Shown one piece after another: positions 25,270 to 33,226 of a DNA stretch of 64,000 nt. The DNA comes from Leucobacter zeae. GTDB lineage: Bacteria; Actinomycetota; Actinomycetes; Actinomycetales; Microbacteriaceae. The translations under genes were made by a program, and so were the position numbers. Numbering within the stretch: the stretch's first letter is position 1; each line of letters begins with the position of its first letter. Where the stretch lies: NCBI RefSeq assembly GCF_016758175.1, contig NZ_QYAB01000001.1, positions 211,593 to 275,592 of the forward strand. The letters are read 5' to 3'. The notes beneath the pieces were generated by a model. It had not been told where the DNA came from. It did not search any database and saw only the letters and a list, made by a program, of their open reading frames with translations.

Positions 25270-26787
25270 ATGGATACGCTGCAACTCCTCGCGGAGGGCT
25301 TCGCCGGGGCGCTGACCTGGCAGAACCTCGTCTGGGTGCTCGTCGGCTGCCTGCTCGGCACCGCCGTGGGCGTGATGCCCGGCCTCGGCTCGTCGATGGC
25401 CGTCGCCCTGCTGCTGCCGGTCACGTTCTCGCTCGAACCGACCGCCGCGTTCATCATGTTCGCCGGCGTCTACTTCGGCGGCCTCTTCGGCGACTCCACC
25501 ATGGGCATCCTCATGAACACGCCCGGTCAGGCCTCGGCGATCGCGTCGACGTTCGAGGGGCACAAGATGGCGTTGAACGGGAAGGCCGCTCAAGCGCTCG
25601 CGACGGCCGCCATCGGCGCGTTCGTCGGCGGCTTCATTGCGTCGATCCTCGTCGTCTTCCTCGCACCGGCGCTCGCCGACTTCTCGAGCCGGTTCGGGCC
25701 GGCCGAGTTCTTCGCGCTCGCCGTCTTCGCCTTCGCCGCCACCTCCTCGGTCGTGACCGACAACGCGGTGAAGGGCCTCGCGGCCCTTTTCATCGGGCTC
25801 GGGATCGCCGTCATCGGCGTCGACGGGGTGTCCGGCGCGCCGCGCTTCACGATGGACTCGCCCAACCTCTTCGACGGCATCTCGCTCGTCACGGTGACCG
25901 TCGCGGTGCTCGCGCTCGGCGAGGTCATCTACGTCGCATGTCTCGAACGGCATATGTCGAACAAGTCGATCATCCGGCCGAAGGGCCGCCCCTGGCTCTC
26001 GAAGGCGGAGTTCGCGGAGGCGACCCCCGCCTGGCTGCGCGGCACCGCGATCGGTCTCCCGTTCGGCGTCGTGCCCGCTGGCGGATCCGAGATCCCGACG
26101 TTCCTCGCCTACGGCCTCGAGAAGCGGCTGGACGCGCGCCGCGCGAAGCCGAAGTTCGGCACCGGCGCGATCCGCGGGCTCGCCGCGCCCGAGGCCGCGG
26201 GCAACTCGACGACGGGTATGGCGATGGGGGCCCTGCTCGCCCTCGGCCTGCCGATCTCTGCGACCGCCGCGATCATGCTCGCCGCGTTCCGCCAGTACGG
26301 CCTGCAGCCCGGGCCGCTGCTCTTCGAACGGGCGCCCGAGCTCGTGTGGGCGCTGCTCGCCAGCTTCTTCATCGCGATGGTCGTGCTGCTGATCCTCAAC
26401 CTGCCGTTCGCGATGCTGTGGGCGAAGCTGCTGCTGATCCCGCGCCCCTACCTCTACGCCGGCATCACGATGTTCTGCGCCCTCGGCATCTACGCGACGT
26501 CGGGATCGGTGTTCGACCTGCTCATGCTGCTCGGCGTCGGCGTCGTCGGGTTCCTCATGCGGGCGCTCGACTTCCCGCTCGCGCCGCTCATCATCGGCAT
26601 GGTGCTCGGGCCGCTCGCCGAGACGAGCCTGCGCGACGCCGCGATGAGCGCGAACGGCGACTTCTCCGTGCTGTTCCAGGGGCCGATCGCCCTGACGCTC
26701 TACGGCCTGCTGTTGCTCGTGCTGGTGTTCGCCGTGGGCGGCCGGGTGCGCTCGCGCCGCCGGGAGCGGGTGCTCGCGGCCGCGTGA
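25270..26787 (+). CDS. tctA: Tripartite tricarboxylate transporter large membrane subunit TctA
   Basis: Twelve-helix permease subunit, 505 residues, the usual size. The TctA hallmark GxxxGxxPGxGxxxA is visible as GTAVGVMPGLGSSMAVALLLP near residue 30-50, with a second inverted copy around GLAAPEAAGNSTTGMAMGALLALGLP near 300. It moves organic acids in symport with cations using TctC as receptor. Last gene of the operon, followed by a long hairpin. Confidence 0.95.
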   Translation: MDTLQLLAEGFAGALTWQNLVWVLVGCLLGTAVGVMPGLGSSMAVALLLPVTFSLEPTAAFIMFAGVYFGGLFGDSTMGILMNTPGQASAIASTFEGHKMALNGKAAQALATAAIGAFVGGFIASILVVFLAPALADFSSRFGPAEFFALAVFAFAATSSVVTDNAVKGLAALFIGLGIAVIGVDGVSGAPRFTMDSPNLFDGISLVTVTVAVLALGEVIYVACLERHMSNKSIIRPKGRPWLSKAEFAEATPAWLRGTAIGLPFGVVPAGGSEIPTFLAYGLEKRLDARRAKPKFGTGAIRGLAAPEAAGNSTTGMAMGALLALGLPISATAAIMLAAFRQYGLQPGPLLFERAPELVWALLASFFIAMVVLLILNLPFAMLWAKLLLIPRPYLYAGITMFCALGIYATSGSVFDLLMLLGVGVVGFLMRALDFPLAPLIIGMVLGPLAETSLRDAAMSANGDFSVLFQGPIALTLYGLLLLVLVFAVGGRVRSRRRERVLAAA

Positions 26788-26837
26788 GGCGGCTTCGGTG
26801 GCGCGGGTGCCCGTCGCCGCGTGAGGCGGCTTCGGTG
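26781..26837. repeat. Direct 20-bp repeat at the tctA 3' end
   Basis: CGCGTGAGGCGGCTTCGGTG occurs at 26781-26800 (covering the tctA stop) and again at 26818-26837, directly ahead of the terminator hairpin, which itself contains CGGCTTCGGTGAGGC. It looks like a local duplication of the terminator arm. Confidence 0.85.
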
Positions 26838-26897
26838 AGAGATCCGGCTTCGGTGAGGCGCGTCCGGGGGGCGCCGCCTCACCGAAGCCGGATCTCT
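26838..26897. terminator. Long-stem terminator after tctA (22-bp perfect arms)
   Basis: Positions 26838-26859 pair perfectly with 26876-26897 around a 16-nt loop. It lies between the convergent tctA and MDR genes. Confidence 0.85.
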
Positions 26898-26917
26898 AAC
26901 GCGGGCTGACCGGCCGG

Positions 26918-27898
26918 TCAGCCCGCAGCGGACGGACGCACGACGAGGTTCCCGACTTTGCGCCCGGAATCGATGAGCCGGTGCGCATCGGGGAGGGACT
27001 CCAGCTCGCCGAACGGTGTCGTGAGCGGGTCGAAGGCGCCGCGCGCCACGAGCCGGAGGAGGAACGCGAAGTCGGCCGGGCGCTCCGGGGCGGTGCCAGC
27101 GTGCACGTTGCCGCGGGCGCTCACCGTGGTACCCAGGCTGGCGACGGTGAGGATCAGCGCGCCGTCCGGTCGCAGCAGTCGCAGCCCGAGAGCGCGGCTC
27201 ACGTTCCCGACCGCGTCGAAGACGATGTCGTATGCGCGGTCCGGCGCGGAGGCGACCGTCGCGGCGTGGGCGTCGAGCGGCGTGCGGCCGTAGTCGATGG
27301 TCTCCTCCGCGCCGAGCCGGGTCGCGAGGGCGAGGTTCGGGGTGCTCGTGACCGCGGTGACGCGAGCCCCGCACTCGCGTGCGAGCTGCACCGCGGCGCT
27401 GCCGACGGATCCCGAGGCGCCGTTCACGAGCACCCGCTGCCCCTCCTGCACCGCGGCGCGATCGCGCAGGAAGTGCAGGGCCGTCGTGCCCCCGAACAGG
27501 GCCGCCGCGGCGTCCTCGTGACTCACGCCCGCGGGCTTCTCCGCGACGCGGTCGGGGGCGACCGACACGAACTCGGCGTGCGCCCCCATGCGCGCTCCGG
27601 TCATCCCGGATACGGCGGTGCCCGGCGCGAACCGGGACGAACGGTCCGCCTCCTCGACCACTCCTGAGAAGGCGACGCCGAGCACCCTGCGCCGGGGGCC
27701 CCGGAAGCCGAGCGCGAGTCTCGCGAGCGCGCCGAACCCGTGCGGGAACCTGGCCCCGCGGATCCTGGCATCGCCGGCGGTCACCGCTGCCGCTGCGACT
27801 CTGACGAGGATCTGGCCCGCCCGGGGGGCGGGCCGCGGAAGCTCGGCGACGGTGACGTGCTCCGGGGGTCCGTATCGGTGGACGATGGCTGCTCGCAT
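26918..27898 (-). CDS. Medium-chain dehydrogenase/reductase family NAD(P)-dependent oxidoreductase
   Basis: Quinone-oxidoreductase-like member without the zinc ligands of true alcohol dehydrogenases. The 326-residue protein has the GroES-like N-terminus and the nucleotide motif VLVNGASGSVGSAAVQLAREC near residue 143, ending in a C-terminal return to the catalytic domain. Substrate unknown. AAGGAG before its ATG lies inside one of two matching operators, so the divergent TetR protein should repress it directly. Confidence 0.9.
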   Translation of the reverse strand: MRAAIVHRYGPPEHVTVAELPRPAPRAGQILVRVAAAAVTAGDARIRGARFPHGFGALARLALGFRGPRRRVLGVAFSGVVEEADRSSRFAPGTAVSGMTGARMGAHAEFVSVAPDRVAEKPAGVSHEDAAAALFGGTTALHFLRDRAAVQEGQRVLVNGASGSVGSAAVQLARECGARVTAVTSTPNLALATRLGAEETIDYGRTPLDAHAATVASAPDRAYDIVFDAVGNVSRALGLRLLRPDGALILTVASLGTTVSARGNVHAGTAPERPADFAFLLRLVARGAFDPLTTPFGELESLPDAHRLIDSGRKVGNLVVRPSAAG

Positions 27899-27905
27899 CT
27901 TGCTC

Positions 27906-27952
27906 CTTACGGGTGTAAGTTCGTGGATTCACGATAGCCTTACGGGCGTAAG
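27906..27952. promoter_or_regulatory. Pair of TetR operators between the MDR gene and its regulator
   Basis: CTTACGGGTGTAAG (27906-27919) and CTTACGGGCGTAAG (27939-27952) are near-identical palindromes whose starts are 33 bp apart (three helical turns). The first covers the Shine-Dalgarno side of the MDR gene, the second lies 17 bp before the regulator GTG. This is the layout of an autoregulated divergent TetR pair. Confidence 0.85.
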
Positions 27953-27969
27953 AGCGCAAGGAGTATCCC

Positions 27970-28668
27970 GTGACCAGCCGTGCCCCGCTTTCCGAGCAGA
28001 AGATCGTCGAAGCCGCCGCCCGCGTGGCTGACGCAGGCGGGCTCGCCGCCGTCAGCATGCGCGGGGTCGGAAAGGCGCTCGGGGTCGAGGCGATGTCGCT
28101 GTACCACCACATCGCCAACAAGGAGGCGCTGCTCGACGCCCTCGCCGACTGGGTGTTCGCGCAGATCGCGTTGCCCGGGCCCGCCGCGTCGCCGGCCTGC
28201 GGCGGCGCCGATCCGGCCTGCGGCGGCTCCGATCCGGCCTGGAGGACGGGCATGCTGCTGCGCGCCAGGTCGGCCCGCGAGGTGCTCGCGGCGCACCCGT
28301 GGGCGCTCGGTCTCGTCGAGTCGCGCAGCACGCCCGGTCCGGCGCTGCTGCGCCACCACGACCGGGTCATCGGCTGTCTGCGCGCCGGCGGGTTCTCGCT
28401 GCGCCTCGCCTCGCACGCCTTCTCGGTGATCGACGCCTACGTCTACGGGTTCGTGCTGACCGAGCAGAGCCTCCCGTTCGACCCAGGTGCAGCGGAGAAC
28501 GCGGGCGACTTCGCCGCCTCCGTGGCCCCGATGCTCGCGGAGTACCCGCACCTCGGCGCGCTCGTCGTCGACCTGACCGCCGATCGGGACTACGTGTTCT
28601 CCGACGAGTTCGAAGTCGGGCTCGGAATGATCCTCGACCAGCTCGAGATCCGGCTCGAAGCCGCGTAG
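27970..28668 (+). CDS. TetR/AcrR family transcriptional regulator
   Basis: The 232-residue protein has an N-terminal helix-turn-helix (IVEAAARVADAGGLAAVSMRGVGKALGVEAMSLYHHIANKEALLDAL) and a C-terminal TetR_C domain. A short ACGGADPACGGSDP repeat interrupts it near 76-90. GTG 27970 follows AAGGAG. It should repress the divergent MDR gene and itself through the two CTTAC-N4-GTAAG sites and release them on binding an unknown ligand. Confidence 0.9.
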   Translation: MTSRAPLSEQKIVEAAARVADAGGLAAVSMRGVGKALGVEAMSLYHHIANKEALLDALADWVFAQIALPGPAASPACGGADPACGGSDPAWRTGMLLRARSAREVLAAHPWALGLVESRSTPGPALLRHHDRVIGCLRAGGFSLRLASHAFSVIDAYVYGFVLTEQSLPFDPGAAENAGDFAASVAPMLAEYPHLGALVVDLTADRDYVFSDEFEVGLGMILDQLEIRLEAA

Positions 28669-28743
28669 CGCGACGTACCGCTCCGGCGCTAATGTGAGCG
28701 CTGGGCGTCGATCCGCGATCGCTCGAGAAGACGTCGGGGGGCG

Positions 28744-29622
28744 ATGATGGTCGGGCCGGAGGAGTATCGGGAGTCGCTCGGGTGGACGCGGTTCTGGAAC
28801 CGCGGGGCCTGGTGGAAAGCACTGCTCGCGGCCGTCGTGTACCTCGTGCTGTACGAGGGGACGAGCCTGCTCGTCGGCCTGGCGTGGGGCGGCGAGGTCG
28901 ACCCGAATCCGTTCGCGAACGCCCGGAGCGTCTTCCTCGGCCTGCTGCTGCCGCTCGTCGTCGGCGCGGTCTTGCTCTTCGTGTTCGTCGCGACGCTGCG
29001 ATGGCTCCCCGAGCTCTTCGGGCGCCAGCCGATTCGCGGCGGCAGGTGGATGTGGGTCGCCGTCGTCGTCACCCTCGTGCCGGTCGGACTGCGCCTCTTC
29101 GGCATCGACTACGGCTCGTACGCCGCGGGCGTCGTGCCGCTGACCTTCGTCGCGGGACTGTTCATCGGCTTCACCGAGGAACTGCTCACCCGCGGCATCG
29201 CCGTGAAGCTGCTGCGCGACGCCGGGCACGGCGAGTGGGCCGTCGCGATGATCTCCTCGGCACTGTTCGCGTTGCTGCATGCGGTCAATCTCCTGGGCGG
29301 ACAGCCGATCGTCACGGTGGCCGCCACGGTGGGATTCGCGTTCGCCTTCGGCGTGCTCATGTACCTCGTGCTGCGAGCGACGGGATCGCTCGTCTGGCCG
29401 ATGCTGATCCACGGGCTCACGGATCCGACCACCTTCCTCTCGACCGGTGGTGTCGATGTCGTCGCGCGCGGGGAGCAGGGCACGCTCCTGCAGCTCGCGG
29501 CGCCGTTCAACATCGTCTTCATGCTGCTCGCGCTGGGAGCGATCTGCTGCATCCGCGGCCGCGTCGGGGCGCAGGGGGCGGAGGTCTCGCGCCGGTACGA
29601 TGGAATGCATGCAGCTGAATGA
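28744..29622 (+). CDS. CPBP-family intramembrane metalloprotease
   Basis: Second CPBP protease of the window, unrelated in flanks to the one at 5635. The 292-residue protein has about eight membrane helices and the motifs EELLTRG (Glu145, Glu146, Arg150), a His in LLHAVN (His179) and HGLTD (near 225). ATGATG at 28744 leaves the exact start open by one codon; GGGGGG precedes it. A TAATGT at 28690-28695 may be its -10. Its end overlaps the cytosine deaminase start by 14 bp. Confidence 0.85.
   Translation: MMVGPEEYRESLGWTRFWNRGAWWKALLAAVVYLVLYEGTSLLVGLAWGGEVDPNPFANARSVFLGLLLPLVVGAVLLFVFVATLRWLPELFGRQPIRGGRWMWVAVVVTLVPVGLRLFGIDYGSYAAGVVPLTFVAGLFIGFTEELLTRGIAVKLLRDAGHGEWAVAMISSALFALLHAVNLLGGQPIVTVAATVGFAFAFGVLMYLVLRATGSLVWPMLIHGLTDPTTFLSTGGVDVVARGEQGTLLQLAAPFNIVFMLLALGAICCIRGRVGAQGAEVSRRYDGMHAAE
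29596..29601 (+). promoter_or_regulatory. -10 element of a leaderless promoter within the CPBP gene end
   Basis: TACGAT lies 7 nt before the deaminase ATG at 29609, so the deaminase-permease pair may have an own leaderless transcript in addition to read-through. Confidence 0.45.
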
Positions 29623-30133
29623 TGACGACCGCCGATTCCTCGACCTCGCGATCGAGCAGGCGAGGATCGGGTGGGACGAGGGCGGTGTGCCCATCGGCGC
29701 CGCTCTCGTGCACTTCGGCGAGAACGGCCCCGAGGTGCTCGCGGTCGGGCGCAACCGGCGCGTGCAGATGGGCAGCGCGATCCGCCACGGCGAGACCGAC
29801 TGCCTCGAGAACGCCGGCCGGCTCCCCGCGAGCGTCTACCGCAACAGCGTGCTCTACACGACCCTGTCGCCCTGCACCATGTGCGCAGGCACCGCGATCC
29901 TCTACGACATCCCGCGCGTCGTGATCGGCGAGAACCGCAGCTTCGAAGCCTCGGAGGACTGGCTGCGGTCGAAGGGCACCGAGCTCGTCGTCGCCGACGA
30001 CGCCGCGTGCGTCGAGCTCATGAACCGCATGATGACCGAGCGCCCCGAGATCTGGGCCGAGGACATCGGCGTCGAGACCGCCGACCTGGGGGGTTCCGGC
30101 CTCGAGGCGGCCGCGGGCGAGGCCCGCGCGTGA
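29609..30133 (+). CDS. Cytosine deaminase, yeast Fcy1-like (CDD/MafB19 fold)
   Basis: Predicted to deaminate cytosine to uracil and ammonia. The 174-residue protein has the zinc motifs of the small deaminase fold: His60 and catalytic Glu62 in HGETDCLENAGR, Cys89 and Cys92 in LSPCTMCAG. Both segments resemble fungal cytosine deaminase more than bacterial CodA (an amidohydrolase) or guanine/tRNA deaminases. An alternative ATG at 29600 would add three residues. The downstream CodB-type permease overlaps it by 4 nt (GTGA), which supports cytosine as substrate. Confidence 0.85.
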   Translation: MQLNDDDRRFLDLAIEQARIGWDEGGVPIGAALVHFGENGPEVLAVGRNRRVQMGSAIRHGETDCLENAGRLPASVYRNSVLYTTLSPCTMCAGTAILYDIPRVVIGENRSFEASEDWLRSKGTELVVADDAACVELMNRMMTERPEIWAEDIGVETADLGGSGLEAAAGEARA

Positions 30134-31443
30134 GCGCCGGCGCGACCGGCACGCAGCAGACCGCCGACGCGCAGTCGGCACCGGCCCCCGTCGATCCCGA
30201 CTACCCCGTCACCCCCGTGCCGCAGCACGCGCGCAAGGGCTTCTTCTCGCTCATGGTGGTGCTGCTCGGCTTCACGATCTTCACGCCGACCATGCTGGCG
30301 GGGGCGTCCCTCGGCAAGGCGTTCGGGCTGAGCGACCTGCTCGTCGTCATCGCGCTCGGCTCGGCCGTGCTCGGCGCCTACGTGGCGGTGCTCGGATGGA
30401 TCGGCGCCCGCACCGGCCTCACCACGGTCGTGATGGCGCGGTACACGCTCGGCACCCGCGGGTCGAAGCTCGCGTCGATCCTGCTCGGCGGCACCCAGAT
30501 CGGCTGGTACGGCGTCGTCGTCGGCACCATCGGCGAACTCACCGCGCAGGCGTTCGGCTGGGAATCGTACGCGGCGAAGGCCGCCGTGATGATCGTCGTG
30601 AGCGCGCTCATGTGCGCGACCGCCGTGTACGGCTACCGCGGCATGTACTGGGTCTCGCTCATCTCGACGCCGCTGATCCTGATCCTCGCCTTCTGGGTGA
30701 TGTTCCGCTCGCTCGAGGAGGTGGGCGGCTGGGCGGGTCTCGCCGCGATCCACCCCGACGGCTCGATGCCCATCGCGGTCGCCGTGACGGCGGTCGTCGG
30801 CACGTTCGTCTCCGCGGGTACGCAGGCCCCCAACTGGACGCGCTTCGGCCGCACCGGCGGTCAGGCGGTGCTGGCGTGCGTCATCGGCTTCCTCGTCGGC
30901 AACGGCCTCATGATCTTCTTCGGCGCGATCGGCGCGATCACGTTCGGCGAGGGCGACTTCGTGCTCGTGCTGTTCAACCTCGGCATGGTCGGATGGGGGC
31001 TCTTCCTGCTGTTCGGCAACCTCTGGAAGTCGAATGCCGACGCCGCTTACTCGTTCGGGGTCGCGGGCGCCGAGCTGTTCTCGCGGCCGCGCAAGGCGCC
31101 GTTCGTCATCGTCGGGTCGGTCATCGGCACGGTGCTGGCGCTCGTCGGGGTCCACGAGCACCTGCCCCAGTACCTCGGCCTGCTCGGCACCTTCATCCCG
31201 CCGCTCGGCGGCGTGATCATCGGCGACTACCTCGCCCGCTGGCGGCGCACGCAGATGCCCGAGGGCGAGGCGCTGCCCCGGTTCGCCTGGGTGAACCTCG
31301 GCGTCTACGTCGTCTCGTGCGCGCTCGCGTGGTTCGCGGGGCAGTTCGGGATCGGGATCCCTCCGGTCATCGGGATCATCGCCGCCCTCGTGCTGACGGT
31401 CGTGCTGTCGCGCCTCTCGCCCCGCCGGACCGCCGCCGCGTAG
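30130..31443 (+). CDS. codB: Cytosine permease CodB-like (NCS1 family)
   Basis: Imports cytosine or related bases by proton or sodium symport. The 437-residue protein has about 12 helices; family features include GFTIFTPTMLAGASLGKAFGL in the first helix, GGTQIGWYGVVVGTIGEL, and STPLILILAF. GTG 30130 overlaps the deaminase stop, so uptake and deamination are translationally coupled. A long hairpin follows about 80 bp after its stop. Confidence 0.9.
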   Translation: MSAGATGTQQTADAQSAPAPVDPDYPVTPVPQHARKGFFSLMVVLLGFTIFTPTMLAGASLGKAFGLSDLLVVIALGSAVLGAYVAVLGWIGARTGLTTVVMARYTLGTRGSKLASILLGGTQIGWYGVVVGTIGELTAQAFGWESYAAKAAVMIVVSALMCATAVYGYRGMYWVSLISTPLILILAFWVMFRSLEEVGGWAGLAAIHPDGSMPIAVAVTAVVGTFVSAGTQAPNWTRFGRTGGQAVLACVIGFLVGNGLMIFFGAIGAITFGEGDFVLVLFNLGMVGWGLFLLFGNLWKSNADAAYSFGVAGAELFSRPRKAPFVIVGSVIGTVLALVGVHEHLPQYLGLLGTFIPPLGGVIIGDYLARWRRTQMPEGEALPRFAWVNLGVYVVSCALAWFAGQFGIGIPPVIGIIAALVLTVVLSRLSPRRTAAA

Positions 31444-31523
31444 CGTCGCGTCGCGTCGTGTCGTGTCGTGTCGTCGGCGCACGGCGCACTGTCGTGCGGA
31501 GCTCTACTCGTGCGGAGCTCTCC

Positions 31524-31586
31524 TGAATCCGGGTCACTTCGGGGGTGTGTTTCGCCCGAACACGCCCCCAAAGTGACCCGGATTCA
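31524..31586. terminator. Long-stem intergenic hairpin A (28-bp arms, two mismatches)
   Basis: Positions 31524-31551 pair with 31559-31586 around a 7-nt loop, between convergent codB and threonine aldolase genes. The left arm carries TTCGGGGGTGTGT. It matches 23 of 28 arm positions of the hairpin at 44807-44870. Confidence 0.85.
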
Positions 31587-31714
31587 GACGAGCGGGCACG
31601 GATCGTGCGTTGAGCGGGCGCGGATCGTGCGGCGAGTGTGGGCCGAGCGGGCTGTGATCGCTCGCCGCTCCCCGCTCGCCGCTCGTCGCTCGCGAGTTCG
31701 GCGGCCGGACTCCG

Positions 31715-32869
31715 CTATCCCGCGAGCGCTGCGAGCAGCGCGTCAACGTCCTCGGGTGTCGTGTCCCAGGCGCACATGAGGCGGTAGAGGCCGGGCTCCG
31801 ACGGCCATGAGCCGAACGCGAACGACCGCTGCGCCCGCGACGCGGTGTCGTGGGGCATCCTCGCGAACACGGCGTTCGACTGCACGGGATGCGCGATCCC
31901 GAACCGCGGAGCGTCGGCGTCAGACCGCGCTGCGCCGACCCCGGACCCGACGCCTGCACCCGCGTTGCCGTCCGCGTCGCCGCCGATCGCGCCGCCTGTA
32001 CCAGCCGCGATCGTCTCGATGCCGCGCGCGAGCCGCTCGGCCATCGCGTTCGCGTGCGCCGCCGAGCGCTTCCAGAGGTCGCCCTCGTAGAGCGCGATGA
32101 GCTGGGCCGAGACGAAGCGCATCTTCGACCCGAGCTGCAGGTCGATCTTGCGCAGGTAGGGCAGTCCGTGCGCGGCGCCCGGGGTCAGCGCGACGACCGC
32201 CTCGGCGCCGAGAAGTCCGTTCTTCGTGCCGCCGAGGCTCAGCAGGTCGGCGCCCGCGTCGCTCGTGAGCTCTGCGAGGGACACCCCGAGGTGGGCCGCA
32301 GCATTGCCGAGACGGGATCCGTCGACGTGCAGCACCATGCCGTGCTCGTGCGCCTGGTCGGCGAGCGCGCGGATCTCGTCGGGCGTGTAGCAGGTGCCGA
32401 GCTCAGTGACCTGCGAGATCGAGACGGCGAGCGGCTGCGCGCGGTGCTCGTTGCCCCAGCCCCAGGCCTCGCGCGCGACGAGCTCGGGGGTGAGCTTGCC
32501 GTCGGGGGCATCGACGGGCAGCAGCTTGAGGCCGCCCGTCTTCTCGGGCGCCCCGGTCTCGTCGGTGTTGATGTGTGCGGTGCGGGCGCAGATCACCGCG
32601 CCCCAGCGGGGCAGCGCCGCCTGCAGCGCGAGCACGTTCGCGCCGGTCCCGTTGAGCACCGGGAAGGCCTCTGCGCTCGGACCGAAGAGGTGCTGCGCCA
32701 GCGCGCGGAAACGCGTCGTCCAGGGATCCCCGCCGTACGCGGGCGCGTGGCCGGCATTCGCGCCGGCCACCGCCTCGAGCACCTCGGGGTGCACGCCCGC
32801 CCAGTTGTCGGAGGCGAAGGAACGGGGCAGCGGGGCGGGATCGTCGATCAGCGCGTTCGAGAAGGTCAC
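31715..32869 (-). CDS. Low-specificity L-threonine aldolase family PLP enzyme
   Basis: PLP-dependent cleavage of beta-hydroxy amino acids to glycine and an aldehyde. The 384-residue protein has the fold-type I layout: GSRLGNAAAHLG after the PLP Asp (LHVDGSR), and the PLP Lys in SLGGTKNGLLGAE near 218. A Gly/Ala/Asp-rich insert near 300-325 is not part of the family. Start is GTG 32869; TAGGCT (32876-32881) lies 6 nt upstream, so it is probably leaderless. Confidence 0.9.
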   Translation of the reverse strand: MTFSNALIDDPAPLPRSFASDNWAGVHPEVLEAVAGANAGHAPAYGGDPWTTRFRALAQHLFGPSAEAFPVLNGTGANVLALQAALPRWGAVICARTAHINTDETGAPEKTGGLKLLPVDAPDGKLTPELVAREAWGWGNEHRAQPLAVSISQVTELGTCYTPDEIRALADQAHEHGMVLHVDGSRLGNAAAHLGVSLAELTSDAGADLLSLGGTKNGLLGAEAVVALTPGAAHGLPYLRKIDLQLGSKMRFVSAQLIALYEGDLWKRSAAHANAMAERLARGIETIAAGTGGAIGGDADGNAGAGVGSGVGAARSDADAPRFGIAHPVQSNAVFARMPHDTASRAQRSFAFGSWPSEPGLYRLMCAWDTTPEDVDALLAALAG

Positions 32870-33052
32870 CCCCTCAGCCTAGGGGCGGTCGCGTTAGAGG
32901 TCGCGGTCGCGGTTGTGGCTGCGCCTGCGGTCGCGGCCCCGGCTGCGGAGCCGATTGCGGTCCCCGACCGTGCACCTGGCGCACCGATTCACCGAAACGC
33001 TCACAGTTTCGAGCGGATCGGGGCGCGGTTCGGTGGATCGGTGCTCGTGGAT

Positions 33053-33088
33053 CCCGCGCTCCACCCGAACCCCGCGCTCCACCCGAAC
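33053..33088. repeat. 18-bp tandem duplication
   Basis: CCCGCGCTCCACCCGAAC is repeated exactly twice with no spacer. Confidence 0.9.
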
Positions 33089-33139
33089 CCCGCACGCACC
33101 CCTGCCCCGCACCCACACGCACGCGGTCCCGCACCCCGG

Positions 33140-33161
33140 GCATCCACCGGTCGGTGGATGC
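33140..33161. promoter_or_regulatory. Palindrome upstream of the ABC exporter, candidate operator
   Basis: GCATCCACCG (33140-33149) and CGGTGGATGC (33152-33161) form a perfect inverted repeat around GT, 65 bp before the ATG at 33227. The NarL-type response regulator encoded downstream is a candidate binder. Confidence 0.5.
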
Positions 33162-33226
33162 GGAGGCCCGAACATCAGCCGATCGGGGGCTGCCGCGCGG
33201 CGGGCGGTCGCCTGCAGCATGGAACC

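Larger units (their letters stand above)
32870..33226. other. 357-bp intergenic region between threonine aldolase and the ABC operon
   Basis: No gene is supported. It holds the minus-strand TAGGCT -10 at 32876-32881, a small stem (CGAAAC 32993-32998 with GTTTCG 33006-33011), two tandem copies of CCCGCGCTCCACCCGAAC (33053-33070 and 33071-33088), and a perfect 10-bp-arm palindrome at 33140-33161. The promoter of the ABC operon should be in the right part but is not clear. Confidence 0.6.

Noticed and set aside
22178..26787. Long open frames antisense to tctCBA and across the two-component genes
   Set aside because: In DNA with more than 70 percent GC these shadow frames are common; their translations are Arg/Ala-rich and match no family.
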